Numbered from the stretch's first letter, positions 1-13,532 are shown. The stretch: 64,000 nt of DNA from Monosporascus cannonballus (GCA_004154925.1 QJNS01000077.1:234229-298228); one strand, 5' to 3'. The notes: generated by a model not told the origin, from the sequence alone. Numbers and translations are program-made.

Positions 1-151
1 TATCATCGTCATCCAGATCCTTCTGTTGCTTCTTGGGCTGCTTCAGGGGCTTCACCTTGCCTCCTTAAAAACATGTTCCGTCAGCAAGCTGATTCCGAGG
101 CGATTAACGGGTTAAGGATAAGCACGCACCTTCTCTGTTGACTCCACCCAT
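1..151 (-). CDS. TMA7: TMA7 translation-machinery-associated protein (5' part, truncated by window edge)
   Basis: Minus-strand exons at 130-151 and 1-63 (continuing outside the window). The first exon encodes MGGVNREG and is followed by a 66-bp intron (64-129) with a GTGCGT donor, a GCTGAC branch-like site and a TTTTTAAG acceptor. The second exon reads on as GGKVKPLKQPKKQQKDLDDDD. The GGKxKPLKxxKK block followed by an acidic LDxDD stretch is the signature of TMA7, a very small (about 65 aa) basic protein associated with ribosomes in yeast. The start is the first ATG and sits in a good context. Only about 28 residues are in the window. The gene is divergent from the PRP4 kinase, 799 bp away. 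Confidence 0.88.
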
Positions 152-950
152 TGTAACTGTGGTAGCTAAGTCACGGCTAATGAAGGAATGTTCCCTTTTT
201 ATATGAAACTTGGCTTTAAATGTTCTCTGTAGGAAGGAGACGAAAGGTGAGGGATGGATGCGACTTGGCAGAAATAGTTGAAGGTGATTCAGACCTCGAA
301 CGGTCGGTCAGGTGTCAAAAAGGTGTAAGCGACCCGCGGGGACAATTCACTGCCTCTATCACTATCAGGGTCCAATGGGGTGAGTGGAATGGCCAGGGAT
401 AAGGCAAGTCGCGTCCTGGGGTTAATGCAGGCACGCCGGAAGAAAGAGCGGAAGCCGGTCTATGATATTTCCGTGGTAAGTACCGTAGGTACCTACCTAG
501 AAAAGCATCCACTGTTAGGCACCTTATGTAACCGATATGGGGCTAGCGTTTCTTGGCATAGGAGGACATTGAGTAAGTCACTTCCAGTTGCTTTGTGTGA
601 TGTGATCCGTCCAACATTTTTCCAACAGCAAAAGTCATTATAGTCATCGTCGCCTTTGCATTGTCCATGTCATCCAACGCCATCACCTCCCTCGGCGAGT
701 TGCAAACCTGCACGTAATACGTGTCAGTTGATCTCGTCTGGAGCGACAGGTGCGCTGTCTGCTTTACCTCCTCGCACCTTTCTGGCGTAGAGGAGTTGAA
801 AAACACACTTCCCGGTTCGACCCAATTTTCGCGCCTCGGCTTATTGTTGTTCTCCTGGCTAACACTACATTGTTCGTCCCGAAGGCTGCAAGGCCGGAGA
901 AGCGATTTATAATTTTCACTCGAGAAATCTGAACAGAAAAGTGAGCAAAT
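152..950. promoter_or_regulatory. Divergent promoter region TMA7 / PRP4 kinase
   Basis: This 799-bp stretch between two divergently transcribed genes has no believable coding sequence. It holds a perfect 12-bp palindrome, GTAGGTACCTAC, at 485-496. Related palindromes are found in two other divergent promoters of this window. The last 200 bp before the kinase ATG are pyrimidine- and T-rich on the plus strand, as fungal leaders often are. No clear TATA box is seen. Confidence 0.45.
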
Positions 951-3900
951 ATGGCATCGTCTGGTAGTTCTGACGAAGGCGAGATTGTGGAAAACGGAGT
1001 GGGAGAAACCAAGGCAACTTCACTGCCTCATCTTGATGGATTCGTTGTTGACCGTATGGACAGAACTCGAGCTAGATATTCGAGATCCAAGTCGCCCGAG
1101 TATGAGCATGGCTCGAGACATTACACTGGCTCCTCACGACGCAGTCGCTCCCCGCGCGGTCTCAAGCGTCCTCGGGATCGCGACCGTGACGACCGCGACG
1201 CCCACCGTGGCGGCCGACTAGATGCGGATCCAAGACGATTCCGTGTCCATTACGAAGATTCTCGTGGCAACCACCACCGTTCGCGCTTGTCTTATGATGA
1301 TGAAGACCGGCCCCCATCGCGATCTTCCGCTTCAGCATTGCAGTATGACGACAGGGATCGGGACTACACGCGGAGTAGACCCCGAGATCGGAGTCGGGAT
1401 CGAGATCGGGATAGGAACCGTGAACGCTATCCGGATAAGCGACCTAGAAAGCGCAGTCTCTCCCCTTACCGGCCCCCGAGAGGTGCAAGAGACCGTACCA
1501 ATGGGCGACGACGAGGTGACGACCAAAGCCGCCGGTCTGTAGACAGAGATCGTGCCGGAAGTGTCGCATCAAGTATCGCGAATAGCCCGCGTCATTTACT
1601 AGATCAAGATCACGCCAAGCAGGATGCGTCAGTCAAGGCTACAAATGGTGAAAAGAGCGATTCAAACTCTACTGGAGATCGGCTGGTCGAAGCTGCTCCC
1701 AACCCCCCTGCTCAACCGTCTGAGCCCGAGCCTGAAAAGGAATACGAACAGGAACAGCCGGTCGACATTGATGCTGAAATCGAACGCCGGCGTCGTCGGC
1801 GGGAAGAACTTTTAGCTAAGTCACGCGGTGCCACGCCCATGCTGGTTCAAGCTCTCCAGGCTTCGGAGAAAGCCGCCCAGGATTCGCCCGCTCGTACGCG
1901 AGGGAACACGCCCATGATCACCGAAGAAAATACGCCTCGATCAGGTAGGAGCCCTTCTCAAGAAACTGTGTTGTTAGTCGCTGACGAATTTTCAGTGGCA
2001 TCTTCTCCTTCGTCTCCTGCGCCGGTTATGCAGGAGGGCATGTCGCCCGCTGTACTTGACATATCAAATGACCAAGAGTTGATTAATACTCACGCCGAAT
2101 CTAGAAATGCTGATGATGACGGCCCTTCTGCCGCAGACTATGATCCAACCGCTGACATGAGAGAAGACGAACTTCGGGATGAGCTGCGCCATGGTCATCT
2201 GGGTCCTCACGGAGAAGTACTACCCACTGACCAAGAGGCAGAGATACCCCCAGTGGAAGAAGTGACGGAGCCGCAGCAATCCAAGGGGCCCAACGGGGAT
2301 GAGGATGATGATTTCGACATGTTCGCCGAAGACTTCGATGAAGACAAGTTCGCTGCTCCTAAGCCTACAGACGTTGGGCCATTGGTAGACGATCGCAAGG
2401 TCCCAGCCGCTCTAGCTCAGCCTAACGGTGGAGGTATCCTCGAAGGCGACGACAAGGACGGATATTATAAGATCCGGATTGGCGAGATCTTGAATGGTCG
2501 ATATCAAGTTCAAGCGACTTTGGGTAAGGGCATGTTCTCTGGAGTTGCTCGAGCTGTTGACATTACAAACTCGAAACTCGTCGCCATCAAAATGATGCGG
2601 AACAACGATGCTCTCCGTAAGGGCGGCTACACAGAAATCGCAATTCTACAGAAGTTGAATGAGGCCGATCCCGACAACCGTAAGCATATCGTCAAATTCG
2701 AGCGGCACTTTGAGCACAAGGGCCATCTTTGTCTCGCATTCGAGAACCTCAGTTTGAACTTGCGAGAAGTTCTGAAGAAGTTTGGCAACAATGTCGGTAT
2801 CAACCTGAATGCAACCCGGGCGTATGCACATCAGATCTTTGTTGCCTTGGCTCATCTTCGCAGGTGCAGCATCATCCATGCAGATTTGAAACCCGACAAC
2901 ATCTTGGTAGGTCTGCCTTCCTTAAGAGTATTGATCAGTTTGCTAACTGTTCCCAGGTCAATGAGTCGCGTAATATTCTCAAGATTTGCGACTTGGGTAC
3001 AGCTATCGATAGGTCGGATGCTGCAACAGCACATACCGAAATCACGCCCTACCTTGTCAGTAGGTTCTATCGAGCCCCCGAGATTATTCTGGGAATGCCA
3101 TACGACTACGCCGTGGACATGTGGTCAATAGGCTGTACGCTTTACGAACTGTACACCGGAAAGATTCTATTTACGGGCGACAGCAACAACCAGATGCTCA
3201 AGGCAATCATGGAGATTCGTGGGAAGTTCACCCCTAAGCTGTACAAGCGTGGCCAACTATCACAGTTGCATTTTGATGATCTCGGCAACTTCATCAGTGT
3301 CGAACATGACAAAGTATTGGATAAGGTACGTTAGCGAATTTTCTGTTGCGTTTCCGTCTTTTTGATTTCCATTCAGCGACGCGACGTTCAGAGATGGCCG
3401 TCAAATCATCGGACATCCAGCGTTTCTATTTTTATATCTGCCTTGGCCAATCACTGCGGCTTTTAGCGCCGAAGGGCGCCGATGCAACCGGCAAGACGCA
3501 AATGAGCCTCTGAAGAGGGAGTGATCCAGCCGTAGGGATTGTCATCCTGCTAGTTAAGGGTGGTTAGCGGTTAGGGATCCTTCTGGTCATTTCCTAGCAC
3601 CCGCTCATTCATGCCGGGAACGTTTTCGGATTTCGAAAGGGGCCGTCAAGTTGATGTGCCTATTCCCAATCTTGCCCTTCCAGGGCTCGATACATGAACG
3701 CTTAGAGACCCATTACGTTTGCATCTTATTTTATCGAAATCTAAGGTGACAATGTGGTTACTAATTTTGGTGCTTACAGACCACCGTTCGAACCCTGACT
3801 ATGGTCAAGCCTACGCGCGACCTTCGCACGCGCCTTATGGCCGCATCTGGTGGCATGAGCGATGTGGAGTATAGGGAGCTCAATCACTTCGTCGACCTGC

Positions 3901-4001
3901 TAGAGCGTTGTCTAACGCTCAACCCGGACAAGAGGATTACCCCGACTGAGGCGCTAAAGCACCCATTCTTCTCCACCAAGGCCGCTGGCCCCTTCCGGTA
4001 G
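951..4001 (+). CDS. prp4: Serine/threonine-protein kinase PRP4 (pre-mRNA splicing kinase)
   Basis: Exons 951-2906, 2957-3325 and 3780-4001 give 848 aa; both introns are phase 0. The N-terminal half (about residues 30-220) is an Arg/Ser/Asp-rich domain with many RD, RS and RSP units, then acidic linkers. The CMGC kinase domain starts near residue 510 with a glycine loop LGKGMFSGV and VAIK lysine (about 547), then HADLKPDN (about 642-650), DLG in place of DFG (664-666), the SRFYRAPEIILG activation-loop end and VDMWSIGCTLYELYTGK. In fission yeast and mammals Prp4 kinase phosphorylates Prp6/Prp31-class tri-snRNP proteins to activate the spliceosome. The first intron is 50 bp, while the second is 454 bp with no stop-free continuation; joining across it restores the conserved DKV..TTVRTLTMVKPTRDLRTRL block. 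It ends with the usual LTPTEALKHPFF-like tail. Identification is firm; the exact ATG is the first in frame. Confidence 0.93.
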
Positions 4002-7000
4002 AAGTTGGGGGTTGGTCGAAAACGTAAATGGAGGTGAGGTGTATCGATCATGCCAAAAATCCACTCCGTGCGCGTGGTTATCTAGGCGTTGTGGAGTGTA
4101 AATATATGGAGAGAGCTTTTGGTCGCATAGCCCAATGCGTAGCAAACATCGACTCGGTCAGCATTTAAAGGAGAGGACCTCTTGGATTCCTGCTGAGTAA
4201 CTAGCTAGTCCTCGCAGGTTCTTGACGATTTCCCTTGGTCGTTGCAATACCAGCAGGCGAAGGCCTTGGTTCTCACGGATGTCGAGGAACTATGGACCTG
4301 CCCATGAATTAGGTTCGCGGCACGGGTAGTTAGACATCCTGATCAGGCACATGATGCCTTCTCCCTCACAGCCCTAAGTTGTCTAACTAGTATAGGACGG
4401 TGAATCGGAACAGGCGATTTACAAACACGGGTGTTAATCTAGTGCGATGGATTTCCCCGGATTGGTGCAACTATTCTTAGTTCTTATGCATAACACGACT
4501 AAGCCAGCCAGATTCATGCTGGGGCAAACTTCGTCTATTTCCAGCTGGACCCATCACACATGTGTCTATCTAGATCCTATGGGAACGGAACACTCCCCAA
4601 GTTGCATGTTGACATCGCGGAGCGAAACGCGAGGGAGACAGCCACTTGCTCACTACTACTCCACCCCTATGGTTCACAAGGGCGCTCCGTACGCTGCTGT
4701 TATATCTAGAGAGCGATGTACTTGCCGAGACCCGAAGAAGCGGGCGATGGATGAGAGATTGTGGATGATGAGCTGCTGCTGATCCCCCCCGGTCAAATCG
4801 GCTGTTTCCACTTACTATAACAGGGGCGCTAGAATACTGTTGGAACATGCTAACGTTCACTTACTATAGGGCAGGATGTAATGATAATAGTCATGTCGGC
4901 GACCAACGTTATCAACGCCTCGGCCGCGTCTGGGGCGTCGTAGATCGTGTAGGCTGGACTTGCTTTGCATATTCTCCGTCTCTCTGCGTAAACATAGGGA
5001 GCCTCATCTGCCTACCCCGAGAGTTCCAGGTTAGAGACGCGGGTCCTTCAGTTGGTACGGACAGATTGCTAGATGAGTAGATAGAGGAATCATGGTTAAG
5101 CGACGCCCTGCGCCGTCATGTGCGTACGTGTAGCGAGACCGCCATCCCGCCACCTGTTACTCGCTATACCGGTCACCTACTACAGTCAGTCGGTGAGTCG
5201 GTAAATCGGTGCCGCTACGGGATCTGCCTGAGTCATTGCGGCCGTCGTGCCTCCACGTCTGTCTGCCTGTCTATTTGTCTATCGACCTGTCGGCCTTCCC
5301 CATCTCCCGCCCTCCCTTTTCACCACCTGTCGTTCCCGCCGCCTGCCGCCGGGACGACAGATCACGGATCCGGTGGCACGCCGGGGCGTCTGTCGCACGG
5401 GGTTGACTACCACTCGCCTTCATATTGATGCTGTAGGTGAGCTGCCTGCCCCTGCGTCTGTGCGTAGATAGAAGTCATATGTACGTCTCCGGGTCTGGAA
5501 GACGAAGAGCCGTTTCGACGCCGGCTGCGTTGGCTGCCTGAAAGCTGCTAAAGGAACTGGAAACATCCGAGCGCTACGCCACGCATGCGTTACGTGCGTC
5601 TCTCCTATGCTCCGTCGCCTAGACTTTCCCTGACATGTGGCGAGCGACGTATGTAAGTAGCCTGTCAGTCAGCCCGGGCAACGAGATGTTCCAGCCCTGG
5701 CTGAGCCGGGCCCACGCCCCCAGAGTGACCTAGCTAGCAGTTGAACCTCGGGTATCGTATGAAACCTGCACGTACGCGCTTGTATGTGGGTGCGAATATG
5801 CGTGCTGTGTATGTGTATCTAAGTATGTACGTATGTAACGAGCCAACCAACGGGCGCTAACCACTTATCACCACGGATATCGCGCGCCAAACGGCACCGT
5901 GTACCATGCCCCAGCCGCCCGTCTGCCGTGCGAGGCTCCAAGAGTTGACTGTTGTGCCGCGACGCGGGCATGGAAGACAGCACTGACACGTACACGCACG
6001 CACACATACAGACAGCAGAGACTACCGGTGCACAGAAGGGCGGGCCCCCGTCCGTCCGTCCAACCTGGCACAGAATATGTCTGAGGTGCTGGTACTTGCG
6101 TAGTATCAGGGCTAGAACGTGTTACCGGGTCAGAACACAATACCGGGCGTAAAGAGGGAAGGAGAGGAAGCTGGGTCGTCTTGCGGAGGCCTGCAGACGG
6201 CCGGGTTGTTGCTGTGCGGCTCCCTGCCGGCACCCGGGACGAGAAGGGGCAGTCTTTCGGTCTCCGCCGGGAGATGCGTGGGCTGCCTGTTTAGGCTGCC
6301 CTGGCCTGGATCGGATGGGAACCCTATCAAGATATTCCGGCACTCGTGCGGGGGCGTTGTGATCTCCATCTTTTGACCATTAGGCTACGTCTGGGAGATG
6401 AGATATGATACAGTAATAAATCAAGAATTCGAACTGTACGACCTAGTTTTTGCATCCAAATCGGAAGCGCCGTGTACAGAAGGGCGTCGAGATTGCACAG
6501 AGCAAGGGCAGGCACCTAAGGCAAGCCGATATGGCGCAGGTAGGACGGAGAGGGTGTAACACAACACCAGGGCTAAGCCATGTCAGAGTTTCTCTATGTC
6601 ACGTTACACGGCCGTAGACGTGAATGTGTGCTCCGCGTTGATCGAGAACCACTTCTAAACTATCCCTGTTGAACGTTTTCTCAGAGGGCAAGCGAGGTTG
6701 ATACTTCGAAACCGAACCGGGGCGAATAGACAATTCACGCCTCCTCAGCCCTCTGGCCGTCTAGACGTTGGGATAGCCACCGTTCAACACTGCTGGGCGG
6801 CTAGCCGTCATATCAAGATTCTTACCCCCAATGGCACCCTGAAGCATATGCAGGTGGCCGGGAGGCAACAAATCAAGATCCCAAGACGGCGGGACTAACT
6901 TTAGGACTCCTCTTGGTTCTCAGATCATCTCCCCGTCAACTGGATAACAGGCATATGCTTACACAGCCTCGTAAGGGGTCAAAGGGCACAAAGTGAACTC

Positions 7001-10000
7001 TTGTGGTTTCCACAGTAACACTCTATGTACAGAGAGCACCTGTAAGACACCCCACCCGTCCCGCTTGGCGGCACATGGCTTCCTGCCACCGTTTAGATAG
7101 GTCATGCAGACGACGTGATGATTGATGGCATGCGTCCGGGAAAAAGGGCCCCCGACGAAGCGGTGACGGGTAGGCGTGGCAGGCTCCGGTAGCAATGACC
7201 GTTCAAAGAAACACTGGGAGTTGCGTCAATCGGGGACAGCCAGTCCCCTTCAGCGTCTTGCACCAGATCGACAGAATTACGACATCACCGAAGAAATTCC
7301 GCCTGCACCCGTCAAAGCCAGTTACGTTAATGTCAGATGCGGCGGAAGAAGACATTACCCCAATAACGTGAGATATGCGAAATAGATCGGATTGGCCTTG
7401 CCGATTGCACCGGGCGGAGGATCTCGTCCTACGTAGCTGGGTAGGTCTAGACGAGGAAAACGTCAGAGTAAGCGCCCGCGGAAAGCCAACCGGGCGGCAC
7501 GGAACCATTCGCAGGAGCCGTCGATATTGAAGAATAGCGCTGCTGACGTGGTGTGATTATCGCTCGTATATCTGCCACGTTGGTCGGGCGACACTAGAGG
7601 TCGCTATGCCGGCAGATTTCAGAATAAAGGGCGTCTCGAACTGCCTTCTGCCGATCTACAAAGGGTCAGCATGCCTGGCTGACGTTCTGATGTTCTCTAG
7701 TATATCGTCAGACCCAGTTCATTATTTATTTTGAATGTAACGGCGCCCGTCAAAGGCCTTCCCCCATCATGCCGGCACGATCCCTCCGCTCGGAATTAGC
7801 CGACTGCCTATTCTGGAAATGTTGATCACGGGCGCACTGGGGGAATAATAAAACAGCGATAAAACTCCTCGGCGAACGAAGAAGGCTGTCGAGGGCTAGG
7901 GATTTCCTCGCAAAATTGTCGCATGGTAATCCATCATCACTTGTGATCAGCCTTACCAAGACGTGCCTTTTCCACCAGTAGACGATGGAGATGTAGGAGT
8001 AAATTAATTAACTAGCTCGCATCGTCCACGGAGATGACGCTCTAGCCCGGGGCGGCCTCCATTGATCATCGTGGCTGCATATCTCACGCCTCTGAAAAAT
8101 GCGTGTGCGCTTTGCATAGTGGAGGATTCATATCATTGGCCGGCCAATGACGCTCAGTTCCGCGGATGAAAATATTCTGTCTCATCAACATTCCTGGCCA
8201 GGCCTGTCGCTACATATGGACGTTGGTAATCCATCTATTGGGTAGGTAGTAGTTAATCCCTTCACGCATTCGATCTGGGCGGGATGTGATAAACCAAACA
8301 ATGTCAGGGGTGGCAGCTGGAGAATATTCGACGAGAGAGGATCGTCTGTTCCAGAGATGTCACTGATCCCTCAACTCCTTTCACTGCGGTGAGCGGAGAT
8401 CCGCGTCCACACAGACGCCGGAACTTCGCCCACGTCCAAGGTTATCACATTCCAGCATCATTATCTATCATTGTCATCATCAACAATGATGAACTAGCGG
8501 GGTAGTCTGTGACGAAGTTTACGTCAAAGCCACATACCACGCTTGGAAGGTTTTAAGTCGCTTCCCGTTCTCCGGAAAGCTATGACCATGGGCGTGTATT
8601 CCCTAGCCCGGCCCCCAAAATGCTTAGCTATTTCAGCAGTTAATAAACTAATACATACTTACTGCTTGCTATACTACATTGAGATAGATATATGTATGTA
8701 TGTATCATAGCCCTCAAAGCTCGAGACTACATGGAGGCCGTAAATCTAAATGGGGCACCAGGGGAAAAGTCAGAACCCAGCGATGACCCTGCCTGATAGA
8801 CGCTACAACAGGATTTGAACATTCCGTGGGCCGCGGCCGGTATATTTCAGGATCAGGATCAGCTAATCATCCCCAGCTTAGACCAATCCAAAGGGATGGC
8901 CGACTCTTGGCAGTCCATCACTTGGGATTTGACAAGATCTTCGCTCCTGTGTAGACGGAGTTCAGGGATAGAGTTTCTTGACACCCAGGTGCAACCGACT
9001 CGCGGGTCACGACGACAGCTGGGGCAGAATCACCGAAACTCCCGCTGCCGATCTTCAGGGTCTGGGTCTTGCAGTGTTCCGTCTCGGGTTTGTGAATAGG
9101 TTGATGGCCCCGAAGTACGCCTACGGGAGAGTGGGAACCATGGTAAACGGCTAACACGGCCGTGAAAAGACGTGCATCCCACCATCGCGGTTGACTAGTA
9201 TAGCAGCCGACGGGCACGGAGATGGTTCGGCAAAAGGACAGCCTCGGCATCTCAAGGAGAGCAGGGGCATCTGGTGAGGCTGGCGGACAGGGCAACAGAA
9301 AAAAAAAAACGTGCGCACGGAGCATATGGCTTGAGCCCTGTTTCCCTCGTGGGAAATCTCGCAGAAGCAAGGGACCATGCTCGGTCACTGATTGCCAGTG
9401 CGGCCCAGCCCATTGTTTCGGGATCACACTAGTCACGCGCAGACCATGCTGCTTGATGAACGACGCCCGTCCAAACCGCCTAGGGTTAATTCCCGAAGAG
9501 GAGGTAAGGGAGATGAGAGCCTAGAGTTTAGCTAGGCATGGGTCTATGTCTCGGAATTCGTCACAACGTCACAAGTACAGGAGAACCTGGCTTGCAAGCG
9601 AACGAGGATGAGGTTAATGGGGCGGCTTGTGTTGACATCAACCCAATGGAACATTGCACAGATACGATGTCGGTATAAACATCGTAAGTACTACCTTGAG
9701 GTATACGGATAGTAAGTTATGGGGGTTATCTCAGGAGAGATCAGCCAATAACAAGGTGCATCGTTGATGTGATCAGAAGTGGTCGAAGAACAATGGTTAC
9801 GACAGTTGCCAAGACTATATACGACGTATACATGTACTGCTATACTTCTAGGCTGATTTTGCAGGCCGTTGCTGAGATTGCCTCCAACTTAATATCACTC
9901 AAAGAGACACATAGCCGATAGTCGAGGTTGGTGCGGTGACTCGGAACGAAACTTACAGGAACGCTTCTGGACGGCGATCCCATATTACGGCAGGAGGCGA

Positions 10001-13000
10001 GAAGGGAGTAAAAGGAGAGAAAACATTCGACAGTCATGCGACATTCAATATTATGCGCATATGTGACTGCGGGCGGACGATGTTACCTACTGGGTGATTT
10101 GGATGCTGATTCTGTCAGATTCTGAGTGGCCATCAGGGCTTTGGCATCCTTGGCCGACAGCCTCACTCCTCGCTCTCGGCAAGACGCGGTGCTCTGAACT
10201 CGCCATACAAGCCCGTATGATCCTTCCATTACGAGGCTGCTGCATGCAACCACAGGCGCAGATTACTACTACCCTCCACACCACCATATCGGAGATAGTC
10301 CCTCACTGTTCTTCAATCAACTGGCGAATAAGAGCCCCTCCCTTACCTCTCCCTTTGATCGCTGCGTTGCCGCGGACAGGCAGGACAGGGCACGCAGGTG
10401 GGCAGACCCTGCGGGCAGGCAGATAGACCCCATCTGACCGTCGGCGGGATCTGGGTCTATGCCTGCCTGTCCGCTTTGATGGGCAACTAGCCAGATCACA
10501 TAGCGGCGAAGCGTCTTTTGGAGCAGTCAATGCACTGCTGAGGATGAGCCCCGAGACTTCGCCATCGCCACTCCTTTTACACCTTAGCAGCATACATGCG
10601 CATGTATGGGCCGCCTGCTCCATGCAAGTACACGTACCTTGCGCCGGTAGGTACAACGCAATTCATGGATTTATTATTACTACAACGTTGAGATCCACCA
10701 GGTATTATGTATAGAGCTACATATGGAAGCGAGCCTACATGTAAACTAGGGTCTCTGGGCCTCCGACCCGACCTTTGTCCAAGCGTGGCGACTGGCGATT
10801 CCAATATAAACACGATTCTGTGGAGGATCCGGTGCAGGTACCTAACCCGATATCTTAGGTAGCCGTATATACATAGAACAGATCTAGAGCGGGGAGAAGG
10901 GGGGTCGCAGAGCCCAAGATGCGGCCGATTGCAGTCTGGCTGTGTGGCATGACTTCTCTATTGGTCAGAGCGACGACTAGACGCCCCTAGGCGGACCCGT
11001 TCATGTGTCTTGCAGCTTAGCCTGTCAGATGTGTCTCTTGTGGAAGTGGCTGAGAAAGCGCCGAGAGGGCTGAGGGGTCCCGTCTGATTCGCCAGCGCCG
11101 CCAAATTCTTCCTGCAAGACGACATCGACGTAGCATCGGTTGTTCCAATCCATACACATATTGTGGCACCGGTTATACGTATGAGTGACTTAACCTTTAA
11201 CTCGAAAGCCCGCTAGGAAAGCGTCTAGTGGGCGTCGGAGTCAACCAGTCACCGGCAGTTTCAACCATCCGACGTCTCTCTTCCAGCGTATGCGGCGAAA
11301 CCTACTGCGGAGGGCCTGAGCGCGTTATAATTGGCCTGAGCGTATTATAATTGGCCGGGGCTCAGAGGGATACACATCCACAATGACAGGTGAGTATCAT
11401 GGCATATGTGTATGCGTATGTACGTACGGGATATATGCTATGGAGGCAGGTAGACAAAGTGGGTGAACCACCCCAAACCCAAACAACTTCTGTTCTTTGT
11501 TGTTATGACTCTCTATCAGGCATGGCCCTTGGTCTCAGCTTTACTCAGCCTGCATTCTACCGAGGAGCCCTGCTTCTGGATCTGTCATTCCAATCTGTGC
11601 CTGCGTCTACGTAACCTGACAATAGACATCTCCGTAAAACATAGGGATCTGCGAGTTATGTACGGGGTTTCAAGCCTTTGATGAGGAGGCGAAACATGCT
11701 ACGTGCTACCAGACACATGGCATCAATCCAAATCAGAGATACATGTCAAATGCTAAACCCCAATCGTGCGCTTTGCAATGCCAGCAAACTAGCGTGAGCA
11801 AGCATTTCAAGCAGTCTTCTCCATTTTCCGCATTGATCACCAAGGGGACGAAGCATCTCTTGCAACAGAAACCCTGTGCCTTGCGGGAGGAACCCGGCCC
11901 AGCTTGCTGGAAAGCGGTCTTGAATCTTCGCCCTACCGCAGGTACTTCATGCGAGCCCCAGTTGCGATACAAACAATGCCGAGCTGCCGTCGTAGTAGAA
12001 AGGGAAACAGAATACTAGCCTCATTATTGGAAGCCGATCACTGTTTACTTACAGTATATGTACCACGCAGTAGCTTGGGTCAAACTACGATGCGACGGCG
12101 CAACAAGAAAGTTTGACCAGCGGCAGATTGGTAATCCGCCCTAACCAGGCGCTGATGCAATCTCAGGACTTATCAACTGTGGTATTGTAAAGTTGTAGCT
12201 TAATTAATTAGAAGATGACTAGTCGTTAACTAGTTTTGGTAGGCTATTTTGTAGGAATGTTTTCTTTCATTATCACCAAATTCATACGTCCCGCTTGCTC
12301 TCTCTTAGCGCAGGCTCAGGTCAGTTCGATCGAGATGAAGAGAACATATGATAAGCCAGCTCGTCAGTGTTCTCACATGGGAGGATCTGCCAACCAACCG
12401 GCAACGGCCTTAAGAGGGCAAAGTACCGCAGAAGAGCACACGAGTCACGGGTGTCGTCTATTATGACGGTTTGCCCGGCCAGTGGGAAGGCAGGCCGGCG
12501 GTGCACATCCAACGAGAATGAGATGATGTGGAGTGTCAGCAGTCCATACCAATCCCGTTTTGATAAGTGATCACACGCACGCCCCTTTCCATCTGGTTTC
12601 TTAACACCTCTAGACAAGGGTCCCCTCTCACCCAAAGGCGTGTTATTAAAATGGAGGGCAGGGTTCCAGTGGAGTGGCTGCGGGTCCTCGATGCTGAATG
12701 GGCCGTCCACTCTCTCGTGTGTCAGACATTCTTGCCACCATTCATTTACGAAGCGTCACAGAAATCTCAGTCCTTCAGAGCCTGCCCATTCTTTTCCCTC
12801 GTGGTGGGGTGCCCTAGAAGCCTTGGGCCAGTGCACACATTCCTTGCCCACCCCCCCTTTCTCACACCCACACGCTCGCATCTCATCTGTCTCGCCCAAC
12901 GCCGTGGACAGCTATCCGGCGCTACATAGTTATTAGCGCAGCGAATTTCAGAAATAGCGCGTACAGTCGCAGGCGGAGTGGGACGGGACCTCAGACAAGG

Positions 13001-13020
13001 ATGAGTTGGTCTCTACATCT
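4002..13020. other. Gene-free tract, about 9 kb
   Basis: No open frame here shows a recognisable family, conserved motif or convincing exon chain on either strand; the short frames look random. It contains low-complexity stretches: CTGTCTGTCTG-type repeats near 5255-5290, GTATGTATGTA-type runs near 8692-8705, an A run near 9299-9309, and a 20-bp tandem duplication at 11313-11352. The composition is mixed rather than strongly AT-rich, so there is no visible RIP-type decay. The first few hundred bases probably hold the 3' UTR of the PRP4 kinase gene. Confidence 0.5.
11313..11352. repeat. Two-copy 20-bp tandem repeat
   Basis: The unit GGCCTGAGCGCGTTATAATT is followed directly by GGCCTGAGCGTATTATAATT (two differences, CG to TA), then a third partial GGCC. 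It lies in gene-free DNA. The CG-to-TA difference would fit deamination or RIP of one copy, but two bases cannot prove that. Confidence 0.8.
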
Positions 13021-13532
13021 ATGTACCTCGTAGTTAGGTCGGGCCAAGACGACCAGGGGGTGGTTGAACCACTCAAACACGCACCACACAGACCCTGGAC
13101 AGCCAGACCGTTGTGATCTGAATATCTACATCAACCTCCCGCTTTGTATCCCGATCAAGACTTCACATTATTCGTTACACTCCTTTCTCAACCACCACAC
13201 TCAACACCCAACTTCAACACTCCCTCGGAGTCGATTTCTCGTCGCCTCCATCTGAACTTCCGACTCCAAACCTAACAACAACCTCTCGACCTTCAATGCG
13301 TCACTCGGCGAAGACGTCTTGATCCTTTCGACCCGTGAAATCGGCGTCTCCCTGTCTGGCCCTAGGATACTGATATCGACCCAAGGAATTCCGTGGATAC
13401 ATCCCATTTGGTTGAAGATACCGTTCCTGTGGAAATAGGCCATTTCCTCTAGCTGTTACCTAGCCACTGTTTCTCTGCCGATTTCAAGCCAAGGTTTTGA
13501 TCAGGGAGAAGGACAGTGATACCTTCAGTAAT
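13021..13532 (+). promoter_or_regulatory. Probable long 5' leader of the Ran1-like kinase gene, with short upstream ORFs
   Basis: The stretch before the kinase ATG is CT/CA-rich on the plus strand (especially 13130-13260), typical of fungal promoters and leaders. It holds a complete ATG-initiated 8-codon reading frame at 13296-13322 (MRHSAKTS, stop TGA) and a 31-codon one at 13021-13116. If the transcript begins upstream of these, they would act as uORFs. The kinase frame is open upstream of 13533 but has no earlier ATG there (13497 is TTG), so 13533 is the start. Confidence 0.4.

Noticed and set aside
8918..9436. 172-codon minus-strand frame in the 9-kb gene-free tract
   Set aside because: Contains a poly-F stretch from an A run and no motif; regarded as chance.
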